This document shows positions 15,602 to 23,096 of a DNA stretch of 64,000 nt, piece after piece. The stretch's first letter is position 1; every line of letters starts with the position of its first letter. Location: the NCBI RefSeq assembly GCF_017355185.1, contig NZ_JADILJ010000017.1, positions 1-64,000 of the forward strand, given 5' to 3'. Source of the stretch: Rathayibacter sp. SD072 (GTDB taxonomy: Bacteria; Actinomycetota; Actinomycetes; Actinomycetales; Microbacteriaceae). Both the position numbers and the translations under genes were made by a program. The notes below the pieces were generated by a model. That model saw only the letters and a list, made by a program, of their open reading frames with translations, did not search any database and was not told where the DNA came from.

Positions 15602-15954
15602 TGCCCACCCTGACTCACTCAGGCGGGATGTCCTCAGTCGTCGCCCTGGTCGAGGTGTCCTCCGTCACCTTCAACACCAACACGCGCACCATCGTGCACG
15701 AGCTGATCGGGGACACCACCCCGTACGTGACCGTGCGCCCCGCCGCCGCGCGCACCGGCCGACTCACCCTGATCTTCGACTCCAAGACGGCGGCTGACTC
15801 AGCGGTCGCGATTCACACCTACCCCGGCCGGATCACGCTGGACGACGAGGCGATGACCCTCAACTACGTGGCGACCGGGACCATCGCGCTCACCCTCGAT
15901 CCCGTGACTCGCAAGGCGTGGCTCCTCGTCGTGGATTTCCTGGAGACCTCGTGA
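15601..15954 (+). CDS. Minor tail protein (distal tail-like)
   Basis: A 117-residue beta-rich protein immediately after the tape measure, where distal tail proteins normally lie. Thr/Val-rich strands and no catalytic motif are seen. It is much shorter than the usual 250-300-residue Dit, so it may represent only the N-terminal ring domain. It overlaps both neighbours (TGATG upstream, GTGA downstream). Confidence 0.6.
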   Translation: MPTLTHSGGMSSVVALVEVSSVTFNTNTRTIVHELIGDTTPYVTVRPAAARTGRLTLIFDSKTAADSAVAIHTYPGRITLDDEAMTLNYVATGTIALTLDPVTRKAWLLVVDFLETS

Positions 15955-17102
15955 ACATCTCATCGCACAGCGCCTCCGTCGTCGTCCTCGATGACAGGGG
16001 TGTCTCCCGCGCCATCCTGCCGATCAAGTCGGGCGGCATCTCGCTGGACGAGAGGACCTCTCCGTTCGTCGGCGCGACGGTCGTGGTCCCGCTCCCGTCC
16101 CCGGTCGTCCGAGCGCGCCTCGACCCGCGCACCCTGACCCGCGTCATGATCACCCTCACCACGACCTTCCAGGGCCCGCTCCCCATCGCCGCCCTGTCCG
16201 GCCGGTACGCGGACAAGGCACTGCGCAAGGTCTCCGGGGACTACGCGGGACAGTACGTCGAGAGCATCTCCGACTCGCTGATCCAGGACTGGAACGGTCA
16301 GCCGATCCCGGACCGCTACCTCTCCATGGAGCTGTACCTCCAGGAGGCCGAGGCCGACTACGCCGCCGACGAGCTGACCCTGACGCTGACCAACGCGGAG
16401 CGACTCCTGGAGCAGGACGCCGCGAGCGGTGAGGCTCCCTACTACCCGGGAGCGGTCAGCCTCCGATCCATCGTCCAGCACGTGCTCCGGTCCATGGTCG
16501 CTCCGGACGCCATCCTCGCGCTGGGACCGGACGCCATAGTCGAGGCCGAGGCCTCCGAGTGGAAGCCCGGCGTGACGGGATGGGACTACCTCCAGCCCAT
16601 GGTGGAGGCCGCAGGCCTTCGCCTCTGGTGCGACCTCGACAACCTCTGGAACCTGGAGGAGGCGACCCCGAGCAACTCCACCTTCTCCTTCAGCACCGCC
16701 AACACCATCGAGCTGAAGGAGACGGTCAGCCGGATGGAGCTGTGGGCGGACGCGGTGCTCGTGATCTACGAGTGGGACGACGCATCCGGCACCCGGCAGA
16801 CGCGGACCGACTACGCGAAGGCCGTCCCCAATCCGACGAAGCTGAAGACGTACCGCAGGAACGCCCCGCTGAGCATCTCCGGGGCCGCGAAGACGCTCCT
16901 GAAGTACGTGAACACCCGGGGCCAGGAGATCGACCTCAGCGCCGTCTCCGACATCCGGGTGGCCCCAGGGGCGAAGGCCTCGATCACACTTCCGGGCGGG
17001 ACGACGTTCGACAAGATCGTCGCCGCCGTCCGATTCGACCTGGCCACCGACCGGATGGCCGTCACCTGCCGAGACCGGCTCGCACGAGGAGAGGACTCCT
17101 GA
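15951..17102 (+). CDS. Tail tip/baseplate protein
   Basis: A 383-residue protein in the tail-associated (Gp37/Tal-like) position. It mixes beta-rich segments with a helical middle (DELTLTLTNAERLLEQ) and an aromatic-rich part (GWDYLQPMVEAAGLRLWCDLDNLWNLE) common in phage tail-tip hub proteins. GTG start coupled to the previous stop. A peptidase domain is not evident. Confidence 0.65.
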   Translation: MNISSHSASVVVLDDRGVSRAILPIKSGGISLDERTSPFVGATVVVPLPSPVVRARLDPRTLTRVMITLTTTFQGPLPIAALSGRYADKALRKVSGDYAGQYVESISDSLIQDWNGQPIPDRYLSMELYLQEAEADYAADELTLTLTNAERLLEQDAASGEAPYYPGAVSLRSIVQHVLRSMVAPDAILALGPDAIVEAEASEWKPGVTGWDYLQPMVEAAGLRLWCDLDNLWNLEEATPSNSTFSFSTANTIELKETVSRMELWADAVLVIYEWDDASGTRQTRTDYAKAVPNPTKLKTYRRNAPLSISGAAKTLLKYVNTRGQEIDLSAVSDIRVAPGAKASITLPGGTTFDKIVAAVRFDLATDRMAVTCRDRLARGEDS

Positions 17103-17103
17103 C

Positions 17104-17433
17104 ATGCCGTACGGCCCCGATGGCGTATACGTCTACACCGAAAGCGACCTCGCCGCCCCGCAAGGCGCGTTCTCCGCACTCCTCAACCGCGGGATCCGCT
17201 CCGTGGCCGACCGCCAGAACGTCGGCGGCGGCGCGGCCGTCACGAAGGTCTACCTGACCCGCGCCGCCTATGACGCGCTCCCCGAGAAGGACCCCGCGGT
17301 CGAGTACAACATCGTCCGCAACGTGGCTCGGAGCAACGCCACGAAGGTCTTCTACCTCGACTACGGCTCCTACCTCTCGCTCCCGCAGAAGGACCCCGAC
17401 GCCGAGTACAACATCCGATCGAGGAGCATCTGA
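17104..17433 (+). CDS. Tail protein with two tandem Y-x-x-L-P-x-K-D-P repeats
   Basis: A 109-residue protein carrying two copies of a short motif: YDALPEKDPAVEYNI (about 58-72) and YLSLPQKDPDAEYNI (about 91-105). Motifs of this sort occur in phage tail fibre and baseplate-associated proteins. The ATG at 17,104 follows the previous stop by 1 nt. Attachment role is inferred from context. Confidence 0.6.
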   Translation: MPYGPDGVYVYTESDLAAPQGAFSALLNRGIRSVADRQNVGGGAAVTKVYLTRAAYDALPEKDPAVEYNIVRNVARSNATKVFYLDYGSYLSLPQKDPDAEYNIRSRSI

Positions 17434-17434
17434 C

Positions 17435-19216
17435 ATGGCCATCTACCAGCGCATCGCGCAGAGCCTCCCGACCAACGCCTCGGACCGAGTGTCCGTGGCC
17501 TTCGATCAGCCCAACCCGGTCGACAACACGCACACGCTCGTGGCGGTGCTGCAGTACGCGGGAACGGTCGCGCCCACGCAGACCTCCTGGCCGGTTTCGC
17601 ACACCAGCACGACCAGCTCGAACACCCTCGCGATCTTCGTCACCCGAGGCGACGGCGCGAAGAACGGCTTCACCGCCATCTTCGGCGCATCCCAGGCTCA
17701 GGTGGCTGTCACCCTGTTCGCCTTCGAGGGCTTCTCGCTCCCGGCAATGGGACAGCCGACGACCGGCCTGGACAGCTTCGCGATCAGCACCACCTCCAGC
17801 GGCACCACCGCGACCGCGGGCCCTCTCGCGAGCCCGGGAACCATCGCGACCAACACCATCGCCATCGCGGCCGTGGCCCTCACGGGCGGCGGTGGAGGTA
17901 CCGCGGTCGACGCCTGGGGTCAGTGGTCGGACGGCTTCGAGACCGTGCCGCTCTCGCAGTCCCGACTGCACATCGGACTGAAGGCGCTCACGAGCCCGGG
18001 GCAGACTCCTCAGAGCACGATCACGTGGACCAGCTCCCGCGTCTCGAAGGACGCCATGTACGTCATCCGTGGCGTCAAGGCGAAGGTGAACATCCCGCCG
18101 ACTCTGACCCTGGACTCGGACCTCACCGTCCCGGCCGGGGAGGAGTTCCTGGTCGGCGCGCACGCGGAGGACCCGGACGGGACCATCTCCTCCTACCGCT
18201 GGACGGTCGAGTCGGCCGACACTGCGCCGATCCTCACCAACGCCGATCAGCGGGTGGTCACGGTCCAGACGACCGCGCCCTCGACCGTGATCCTCCGGTG
18301 CACCGTGACCGACTCCGGGAGCGCGCTGGCCTCCGCCACGATGACCGCCCACGTGACGGCCGTCGAGGACCTGAACGTCCGGAAGGGTGAGCAGGTCATC
18401 GGGCGGCGCTTCATCGGCTCCCAGGAGGTCCAGCAACGGATCTACCAGGGAGAGGTGCTCTTCGACCGATCCCTCGTGGCCGAGTGGAACTTCGAGGAGT
18501 CCGACACTGGCCCGTTCCGCGCGACCAACGGCGGGCTTCCCCTGGAGCAGGGGAGCATCTCCGGCGACGTGACGACCACCGCCAGCCCGTGGGGCCGAGC
18601 CGCCGTCTTCGATGGCCGGTACAGCTTCCTCCGGCTCCGCGCCGAGCACCAGGGCGTCCTCAACCTGGGCGCGACGAGCGATCAGGTGACTATCGCCGCG
18701 TGGGTGTGGCGCGAGGACGCCAACACGGGGTACGTGGCCGGGGCCTGGCAGGAGGACAACAACGATCCGCGCCGGTCCTACGGCCTGTTCTACGACCTGG
18801 GCATGTACGGCGGCGGCAACCGCTCGTGCTTCCACGTGAGCCTCACGGGTGGGCCGACGCCGGGCTACACCTACAGCCGCGACTACTCCGCCAGCGGCCA
18901 GCTCGTGCCGATCGGATCGTGGCACCTGCACGTGGGCACCTTCGATGGTGTCGAGGCGCGCTCCTACCTCGACGGGGCCTTCGAGGCGATCCCGAGCTTC
19001 AAGGACAACCAGGGCCAGACCTACTCGAAGAACCCGTACAGCTTCCCCTACGAGCTGAACTCGACCCCGTGCGAGTTCACGGTCGGCGCTGTCCGACTCA
19101 CGACCGGACCGGGCAACTACATGCAGGGCCGACTGGCCAAGCTCCGCGTCTGGGACCGGGCGCTCAGCGCGACCGAGATCGCCGCAATCTACGCCGAGGA
19201 GGCGCTCTCCCTATGA
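17435..19216 (+). CDS. Receptor-binding/minor tail protein with LamG-like domain
   Basis: A 593-residue protein. Residues 1-215 form a Thr/Ser-rich beta region found in phage structural proteins, about 220-310 an Ig/PKD-like module (DPDGTISSYRWTVES), and about 345-585 a concanavalin/LamG-like jelly roll (VAEWNFEES near the start; ATEIAAIYAEE at the end, the usual closing helix). LamG-like domains bind carbohydrate, so this is the likely host-receptor protein. The ATG at 17,435 is 1 nt after the preceding stop. Confidence 0.8.
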   Translation: MAIYQRIAQSLPTNASDRVSVAFDQPNPVDNTHTLVAVLQYAGTVAPTQTSWPVSHTSTTSSNTLAIFVTRGDGAKNGFTAIFGASQAQVAVTLFAFEGFSLPAMGQPTTGLDSFAISTTSSGTTATAGPLASPGTIATNTIAIAAVALTGGGGGTAVDAWGQWSDGFETVPLSQSRLHIGLKALTSPGQTPQSTITWTSSRVSKDAMYVIRGVKAKVNIPPTLTLDSDLTVPAGEEFLVGAHAEDPDGTISSYRWTVESADTAPILTNADQRVVTVQTTAPSTVILRCTVTDSGSALASATMTAHVTAVEDLNVRKGEQVIGRRFIGSQEVQQRIYQGEVLFDRSLVAEWNFEESDTGPFRATNGGLPLEQGSISGDVTTTASPWGRAAVFDGRYSFLRLRAEHQGVLNLGATSDQVTIAAWVWREDANTGYVAGAWQEDNNDPRRSYGLFYDLGMYGGGNRSCFHVSLTGGPTPGYTYSRDYSASGQLVPIGSWHLHVGTFDGVEARSYLDGAFEAIPSFKDNQGQTYSKNPYSFPYELNSTPCEFTVGAVRLTTGPGNYMQGRLAKLRVWDRALSATEIAAIYAEEALSL

Positions 19217-19527
19217 ACAAGACTGTGATGTTCGTCACCTTCGCCGCGCTCGCCGGGCTCGGTCTGGTCGGCGCGCTCGTGCTCTCGATCCACCGTCCCG
19301 ACGCGACCGCCACCTTCACCGGCCTGATCGTCACGGTCCTGGGACTCGTCGCCACCGCGGCCGGTACCTTCTACGGCCTGGGCAAGGTGAACGAGAAGCT
19401 CGATGAGGTCAAGACGCAGACGAACGGCAACCTCTCTCGCCGGGACGACAAGATCGCCGAGCAGGAGGCCGAGCTGATCGAGCTTCGCGCCGCCGCGGCA
19501 CGAGCCACAGGAGCGCACCGAGCATGA
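19213..19527 (+). CDS. Holin-like membrane protein
   Basis: A 104-residue protein with two hydrophobic helices (about 5-26 and 33-54) separated by a short charged turn, then a charged coiled coil (VNEKLDEV...DDKIAEQEAEL). This is the build of class II holins and of small phage membrane proteins encoded among tail genes. It is the only lysis-related candidate in the prophage; no endolysin accompanies it. ATGA overlaps with both neighbours. Confidence 0.6.
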   Translation: MNKTVMFVTFAALAGLGLVGALVLSIHRPDATATFTGLIVTVLGLVATAAGTFYGLGKVNEKLDEVKTQTNGNLSRRDDKIAEQEAELIELRAAAARATGAHRA

Positions 19528-20324
19528 CCCTCGTCACCTTCGACTTCCGGATCGGCGACTTCTCGACCGGCGCGGACGGCTCTGTCCTCCTCTCGCCCAT
19601 CCGTCGAGTCATGACCGATTCGGCCATCGTGCTCCCCGAGCCCTTCGCCATCCCGATCAAGGGAGGCGTCGGCTCGGTGGAGCTGACCCCGAACGATCCC
19701 GCCGTCTGGGCGTGGGTCGCGAAGGAGCGGGTACCGCACGGAATCGAGCGCGTCTTCTCGGTCCCCGACTCCGGCCCCGTCGCGTACGGCGTCCTGCCCG
19801 ACATCGACCCCGCGACGTTCGTCCCCAACGCGACCCCGCCTGCGGGCTGGTGGACCGAGCTGGCCACTGTCGACGCCATCGTGCGAGGAGCGCTCCAGCG
19901 GGAGACCGCGGACGGCGCTGACCAGACCGTCGCGACCCGCGTCAACTTCGCTGGAGGGCTCACCTCAGGCGGCTCGACCGTCGTGACCACGGGAGCCACT
20001 CAGACCCTCAGTGCGAAGACACTGACCCTGGGGACCCTGAGCGGGTGGCGTCAGACGACCGGCGTCATCAACGTCTCGACCACGCTCAGCAACACGGTCA
20101 GCGTCTTCCTCATCACGACGACGGCTCCCATCGTGCTGACCCTGCCCCCGGTCTCCGCGGGCCTCACGATCACCATCAAGGTGGCGGTCAGCGGGACCCC
20201 GAACGTCACCATCCAGCGCCAGGGAAGCTCAGCCATCGATGGCCAGCCGACCCTCTCGCTGACGACCGGCTACGCCCGGGTCCAGCTCACGGCGACCTCA
20301 TCGAACTGGTTCATCACGGGCTAA
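19524..20324 (+). CDS. Tail fibre-like protein
   Basis: A 266-residue protein. The N-terminal half (1-120) is globular with Trp/Pro-rich segments; the C-terminal half is Thr/Val/Ser-rich beta structure (TTGATQTLSAKTLTLGTL, then strands ending in NWFITG) typical of phage tail fibre tips. It is the last full gene of the prophage. No amidase, muramidase or peptidase motif was found on inspection, so I do not call it an endolysin. Confidence 0.65.
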   Translation: MTLVTFDFRIGDFSTGADGSVLLSPIRRVMTDSAIVLPEPFAIPIKGGVGSVELTPNDPAVWAWVAKERVPHGIERVFSVPDSGPVAYGVLPDIDPATFVPNATPPAGWWTELATVDAIVRGALQRETADGADQTVATRVNFAGGLTSGGSTVVTTGATQTLSAKTLTLGTLSGWRQTTGVINVSTTLSNTVSVFLITTTAPIVLTLPPVSAGLTITIKVAVSGTPNVTIQRQGSSAIDGQPTLSLTTGYARVQLTATSSNWFITG

Positions 20325-20330
20325 GTCAGG

Positions 20331-20382
20331 TCCCCGGGGCGAGGGACTGTTGGTGTGAACGTCCAAGAGATGGCCCCGGGGA
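20331..20382. repeat. TCCCCGGGG/CCCCGGGGA inverted repeat near the phage end
   Basis: TCCCCGGGG (20,331-20,339) and CCCCGGGGA (20,374-20,382) are complementary and each arm is also nearly self-complementary. They follow the last tail gene. There is no T-run, so terminator function is doubtful. Confidence 0.4.
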
Positions 20383-20411
20383 GCCACCATCATGGCACAC
20401 CCCGAACAGGG

Positions 20412-20428
20412 GTCAGATCTACTTCTGA
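20412..20428 (+). repeat. 17-bp direct repeat, copy 2 (beside attR)
   Basis: Identical to 9,484-9,500 (GTCAGATCTACTTCTGA). It covers the stop codon of the modified ychF and lies 14 nt from the att core on the phage side, so it belongs to the attP arm. Confidence 0.7.
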
Positions 20429-21507
20429 CCAGAGGTTGCTTGGAAGCGGAACTCCACCACGTCGCCGTCCTGCATGACGTAGTCCTTGCCCTCGATGCGG
20501 GCCTTGCCCTTCGAGCGGGCCTCGGCGATCGAGCCGGTCTCGACCAGGTCGTCGAACGAGATGATCTCGGCCTTGATGAAGCCCTTCTGGAAGTCGGTGT
20601 GGATCACGCCGGCCGCCTGCGGAGCGGTCCAGCCCTTCCCGATCGTCCAGGCGCGGGTCTCCTTCGGGCCGGCCGTGAGGTAGGTCTGCAGGCCCAGCGT
20701 GTCGAAGCCGATGCGCGCGAGTTGGTTGAGGCCCGACTCCGTCTGGCCGGTCGACTCGAGCATCTCGGCGGCGTCGGCCTCGTCGAGGTCGATCAGCTCG
20801 GACTCGATCTTGGCGTCGAGGAAGATCGCCTGAGCGGGAGCGACGAGTGCCGAGAGCTCGGCCTTGCGGGCGTCGTCGGTCAGCACGGCCTCGTCGACGT
20901 TGAAGACGTAGATGAAGGGCTTGGCGGTCAGGAGCCCGAGCTCGCGGATCGGCTCGAGGTCGATCGTGGTCGCCGAGAGCGGCTTGCCGGAGTCGAGGAA
21001 CTCGCGCGCCTTCTTCGCGGTCTCGAGCACGATCGGCTCGATCTTGCGGCCCTTGAGCTCCTTCTCGTACCGCGCCTCGGCCTTCTCGAGGGTCTGCAGG
21101 TCGGCGAGGATCAGCTCGGTGTTGATCGTCTCCATGTCGCTCGCGGCGTCGACCTTGCCGTCGACGTGCACGACGTCCGAGTCCTCGAAACCGCGGATGA
21201 CCTGGGCGATCGCGTCGGCCTCGCGGATGTTGGCGAGGAACTTGTTGCCGAGACCCTCCCCCTCGGACGCGCCGCGGACGATGCCGGCGATGTCGACGAA
21301 CGAGACGGGCGCGGGCAGGATGCGCTCCGAGCCGAAGATGCCGGCGAGCACCTCGAGGCGCGGGTCGGGCAGGTTCACGACTCCGACGTTCGGCTCGATC
21401 GTCGCGAACGGGTAGTTCGCCGCGAGCACCGTGTTCTTGGTCAGCGCGTTGAAGAGCGTCGACTTGCCGACGTTGGGGAGACCGACGATTGCGATAGTGA
21501 GAGCCAC
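20419..21507 (-). CDS. ychF: Redox-regulated ATPase YchF with phage-supplied C-terminus
   Basis: Obg-related ATPase that binds ribosomes; 362 residues. The N-terminal P-loop GLPNVGKST (8-16) is followed by the usual G domain and a C-terminal TGS domain (VIHTDFQKGFIKAEII...DGDVVEFRF). The family normally ends FRFNV; here the last residues are FRF-QATSGQK because prophage integration replaced the final codons, adding five residues net. The original ending is at 4,124-4,147. The GTG at 21,507 was chosen to give the usual MALTIAIVG start; a TAGGAT box (minus strand, 21,516-21,521) lies 8 nt upstream. Function is probably retained. Confidence 0.95.
   Translation of the reverse strand: MALTIAIVGLPNVGKSTLFNALTKNTVLAANYPFATIEPNVGVVNLPDPRLEVLAGIFGSERILPAPVSFVDIAGIVRGASEGEGLGNKFLANIREADAIAQVIRGFEDSDVVHVDGKVDAASDMETINTELILADLQTLEKAEARYEKELKGRKIEPIVLETAKKAREFLDSGKPLSATTIDLEPIRELGLLTAKPFIYVFNVDEAVLTDDARKAELSALVAPAQAIFLDAKIESELIDLDEADAAEMLESTGQTESGLNQLARIGFDTLGLQTYLTAGPKETRAWTIGKGWTAPQAAGVIHTDFQKGFIKAEIISFDDLVETGSIAEARSKGKARIEGKDYVMQDGDVVEFRFQATSGQK
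20443..20457. other. attR core
   Basis: GAAGCGGAACTCCAC, identical to the attL core at 4,133-4,147. To the right is host ychF coding sequence; to the left is phage DNA that now supplies the last codons of ychF. Confidence 0.88.
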
Positions 21508-21589
21508 GGGCATCCATCCTACGGCGTGGCGGACTGGGACCCGCGTGCCGCTCGCGGGCGGCGTCGGAGGTGCGTGAGAGGGTGAAGAG

Positions 21590-22177
21590 GTGCCCATCGA
21601 CTTCACCGCCATCGACTTCGAGACCGCCAACTCGCACGGAGCGTCCGCCTGCTCGGTCGGGCTCGTGAAGGTCCGCGACGGCCGCGTCGTCGACCGGGCG
21701 GGCTGGCTCATCCGCCCGCCGCTCGGCTACGACGACTTCCTCGAGTGGAACACCCGGATCCACGGCATCCGCAAGGCGGACGTGCGCGCCGCCCTCGGCT
21801 GGAGCGACCAGTTCGCCGATCTCGCCGCCTTCGCCGACGGCGACGTCTTCGTCGCGCACAACGCCGGCTTCGACATGGGCGTCATCCGCGCCGCCTGCGC
21901 CGCGACGGCGCTCGAGCACGCCGAGTACGACTACCTCTGCTCGCTGCAGCTCGCTCGCAGGACGTACGAGCTCGAGTCCTACCGCCTGCCGTTCGTCGCG
22001 CGGGCCGCCGGCTTCGACGACTTCCGCCACCACGACGCGTCCGCCGATGCCGAGGCGTGCGCCGCCATCGTCGTGCACGCCGCCCGGCGCCACGGCGCGG
22101 GCAGCATGGCCGAGCTCGGCGAGCTGGCCGGAGTCGCGCTCAAGCGACTGCGCCCTGCGGCTCCCGTCGCCGCCTGA
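21590..22177 (+). CDS. DnaQ-like 3'-5' exonuclease
   Basis: A 195-residue DEDDh-type exonuclease. Exo I IDFET holds Asp9/Glu11; Exo II is AHNAGFDMGV; Exo III is the HHDASADAEA region. It resembles the DNA polymerase III epsilon exonuclease domain but stands alone, as in proteins linked to DNA repair or nucleotide turnover. GTG start with GAGAGG-type upstream purines; divergent from ychF. Confidence 0.87.
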   Translation: MPIDFTAIDFETANSHGASACSVGLVKVRDGRVVDRAGWLIRPPLGYDDFLEWNTRIHGIRKADVRAALGWSDQFADLAAFADGDVFVAHNAGFDMGVIRAACAATALEHAEYDYLCSLQLARRTYELESYRLPFVARAAGFDDFRHHDASADAEACAAIVVHAARRHGAGSMAELGELAGVALKRLRPAAPVAA

Positions 22178-22183
22178 CCGGGG

Positions 22184-23065
22184 TCAGGCCCCGGCGCGCG
22201 GGTCGCCGAACCAGTTGCTGAACAGGCGCCAGAAGTTGCGGTTGCCGTACGCCGAGCACGCATCGCCCTCGCCGTACAGGTTCTCGAGCGCCGCCTCGTT
22301 CGGCTGGTAGGGCGTGTAGTAGTAGAGACCCGCCGTCGCCGCGTTCTCGATCAGCACCGGCGCGGTGCCGCACGAGGCGTCCGGCGAGTACTGCACCTCG
22401 CTGGTCTCGCCCACGGGGTACCAGTCGAAGCTGCTGTCCGGATTCGCGTAGCGCTGGAACTGCCACGCCGCTCCGTAGACCTGCCCGAAGAACCCGAAGT
22501 AGTCGCTGTCGCAGTCGGCCGTGTCGGGGCAGCCGTAGCCCGTGGCGCTGCGGAACTGCCTCTCGCTCGGGGCTCTGTCCGTCACCAGCGACTGCTCCTT
22601 CTGCAGGAGCACCAGGAGCACTGCCGGGCTCACGTCGCACGCGGCGGCGACACCGCCGATGATCTCGGCGGCCGACTGCGCCTCGCCGCCCGCGTAGGCG
22701 GCGCACTGCTCGTCGGCGGCGACATCGCCCGTGTCCTCCGCGTAGTCGCGCAGGCACGGCACTCCCTCGCCCTCGCAGTCGAGGACCCGCGCGTCGAGGA
22801 ACGCCTGGATTGCGGTCGGAGCCAGCGCGTCGCCGTCGAAGAAGACGGCGTCCGAGACGATGTCGCCGGGAGCGAAGCCGGAGCCGTCGACGCCGCCCGA
22901 GAAGTCCGTCCACATGCGGATGCTCGCGCCGGCGGCGGGCGCCGCAGCATTCGCGGCGAGATCGCTCGAACCCGCGAGCAGCACCGCCGCGACGAGCGCT
23001 GCGAGCCCTGCCGCCCCTCCCCGCCGACGCCGCACGTCGCGCGGGGAGGGATCGGCCGAGCTCAT
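22184..23065 (-). CDS. Secreted wall-associated protein, transglycosylase-like domain
   Basis: A 293-residue exported protein. A basic N-terminus and hydrophobic helix (about 17-33) form a signal sequence. The mature part contains LLVLLQKEQSLVT with a conserved Glu, ATGYGCPD, GFFGQVYGAAWQFQRYANP and a YYYTPYQPN segment, with six or more Cys likely in disulphides. The same domain recurs in the next gene. The Glu and the surrounding helix recall lysozyme-like transglycosylases, an inference from pattern only. TACCGT and GGAGGG lie just before the ATG. Confidence 0.72.
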   Translation of the reverse strand: MSSADPSPRDVRRRRGGAAGLAALVAAVLLAGSSDLAANAAAPAAGASIRMWTDFSGGVDGSGFAPGDIVSDAVFFDGDALAPTAIQAFLDARVLDCEGEGVPCLRDYAEDTGDVAADEQCAAYAGGEAQSAAEIIGGVAAACDVSPAVLLVLLQKEQSLVTDRAPSERQFRSATGYGCPDTADCDSDYFGFFGQVYGAAWQFQRYANPDSSFDWYPVGETSEVQYSPDASCGTAPVLIENAATAGLYYYTPYQPNEAALENLYGEGDACSAYGNRNFWRLFSNWFGDPRAGA

Positions 23066-23096
23066 CCCTCCACGGTAGCGGGCACCCCCGACGCGA

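Larger units (their letters stand above)
4133..20457. mobile_element. Integrated mini-prophage (about 16.3 kb) in the 3' end of ychF
   Basis: Bounded by a 15-bp direct repeat (attL 4,133-4,147; attR 20,443-20,457) and carrying, left to right, a serine integrase, small unknown genes, an HNH nuclease, large terminase, portal, protease-capsid fusion, connectors, major tail protein, tape measure, tail-tip proteins, a holin-like protein and a tail fibre-like protein. All genes run on the plus strand with many 4-nt overlaps and no obvious decay. No endolysin, repressor, excisionase or replication gene was recognised. Gene content and size recall the smallest siphoviruses known from actinobacteria, but could also fit a satellite or a domesticated element. 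Confidence 0.92.
20392..20457 (+). other. 5' part of a small ORF interrupted at the attachment site
   Basis: An ATG at 20,392 with GGGGAG 9 nt upstream opens a frame that crosses the att core. Rejoined to the left phage end (core then 4,148 onward), it would stop at 4,172-4,174 after 30 codons, 3 nt before the integrase ATG. In the integrated state it instead runs on antisense through ychF. Whether it is expressed is unknown. Confidence 0.4.

Noticed and set aside
19524-20324. Possible endolysin at the end of the late operon
   Set aside because: Position after a holin-like gene would suit, but no amidase, muramidase, transglycosylase or peptidase motif is visible and the C-terminal half is fibre-like beta repeat.
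20392-21585. Long plus-strand frame (about 397 codons) through ychF
   Set aside because: It is antisense to a clear YchF gene. Only its first 22 codons are phage DNA; the rest is the shadow of ychF created by integration.
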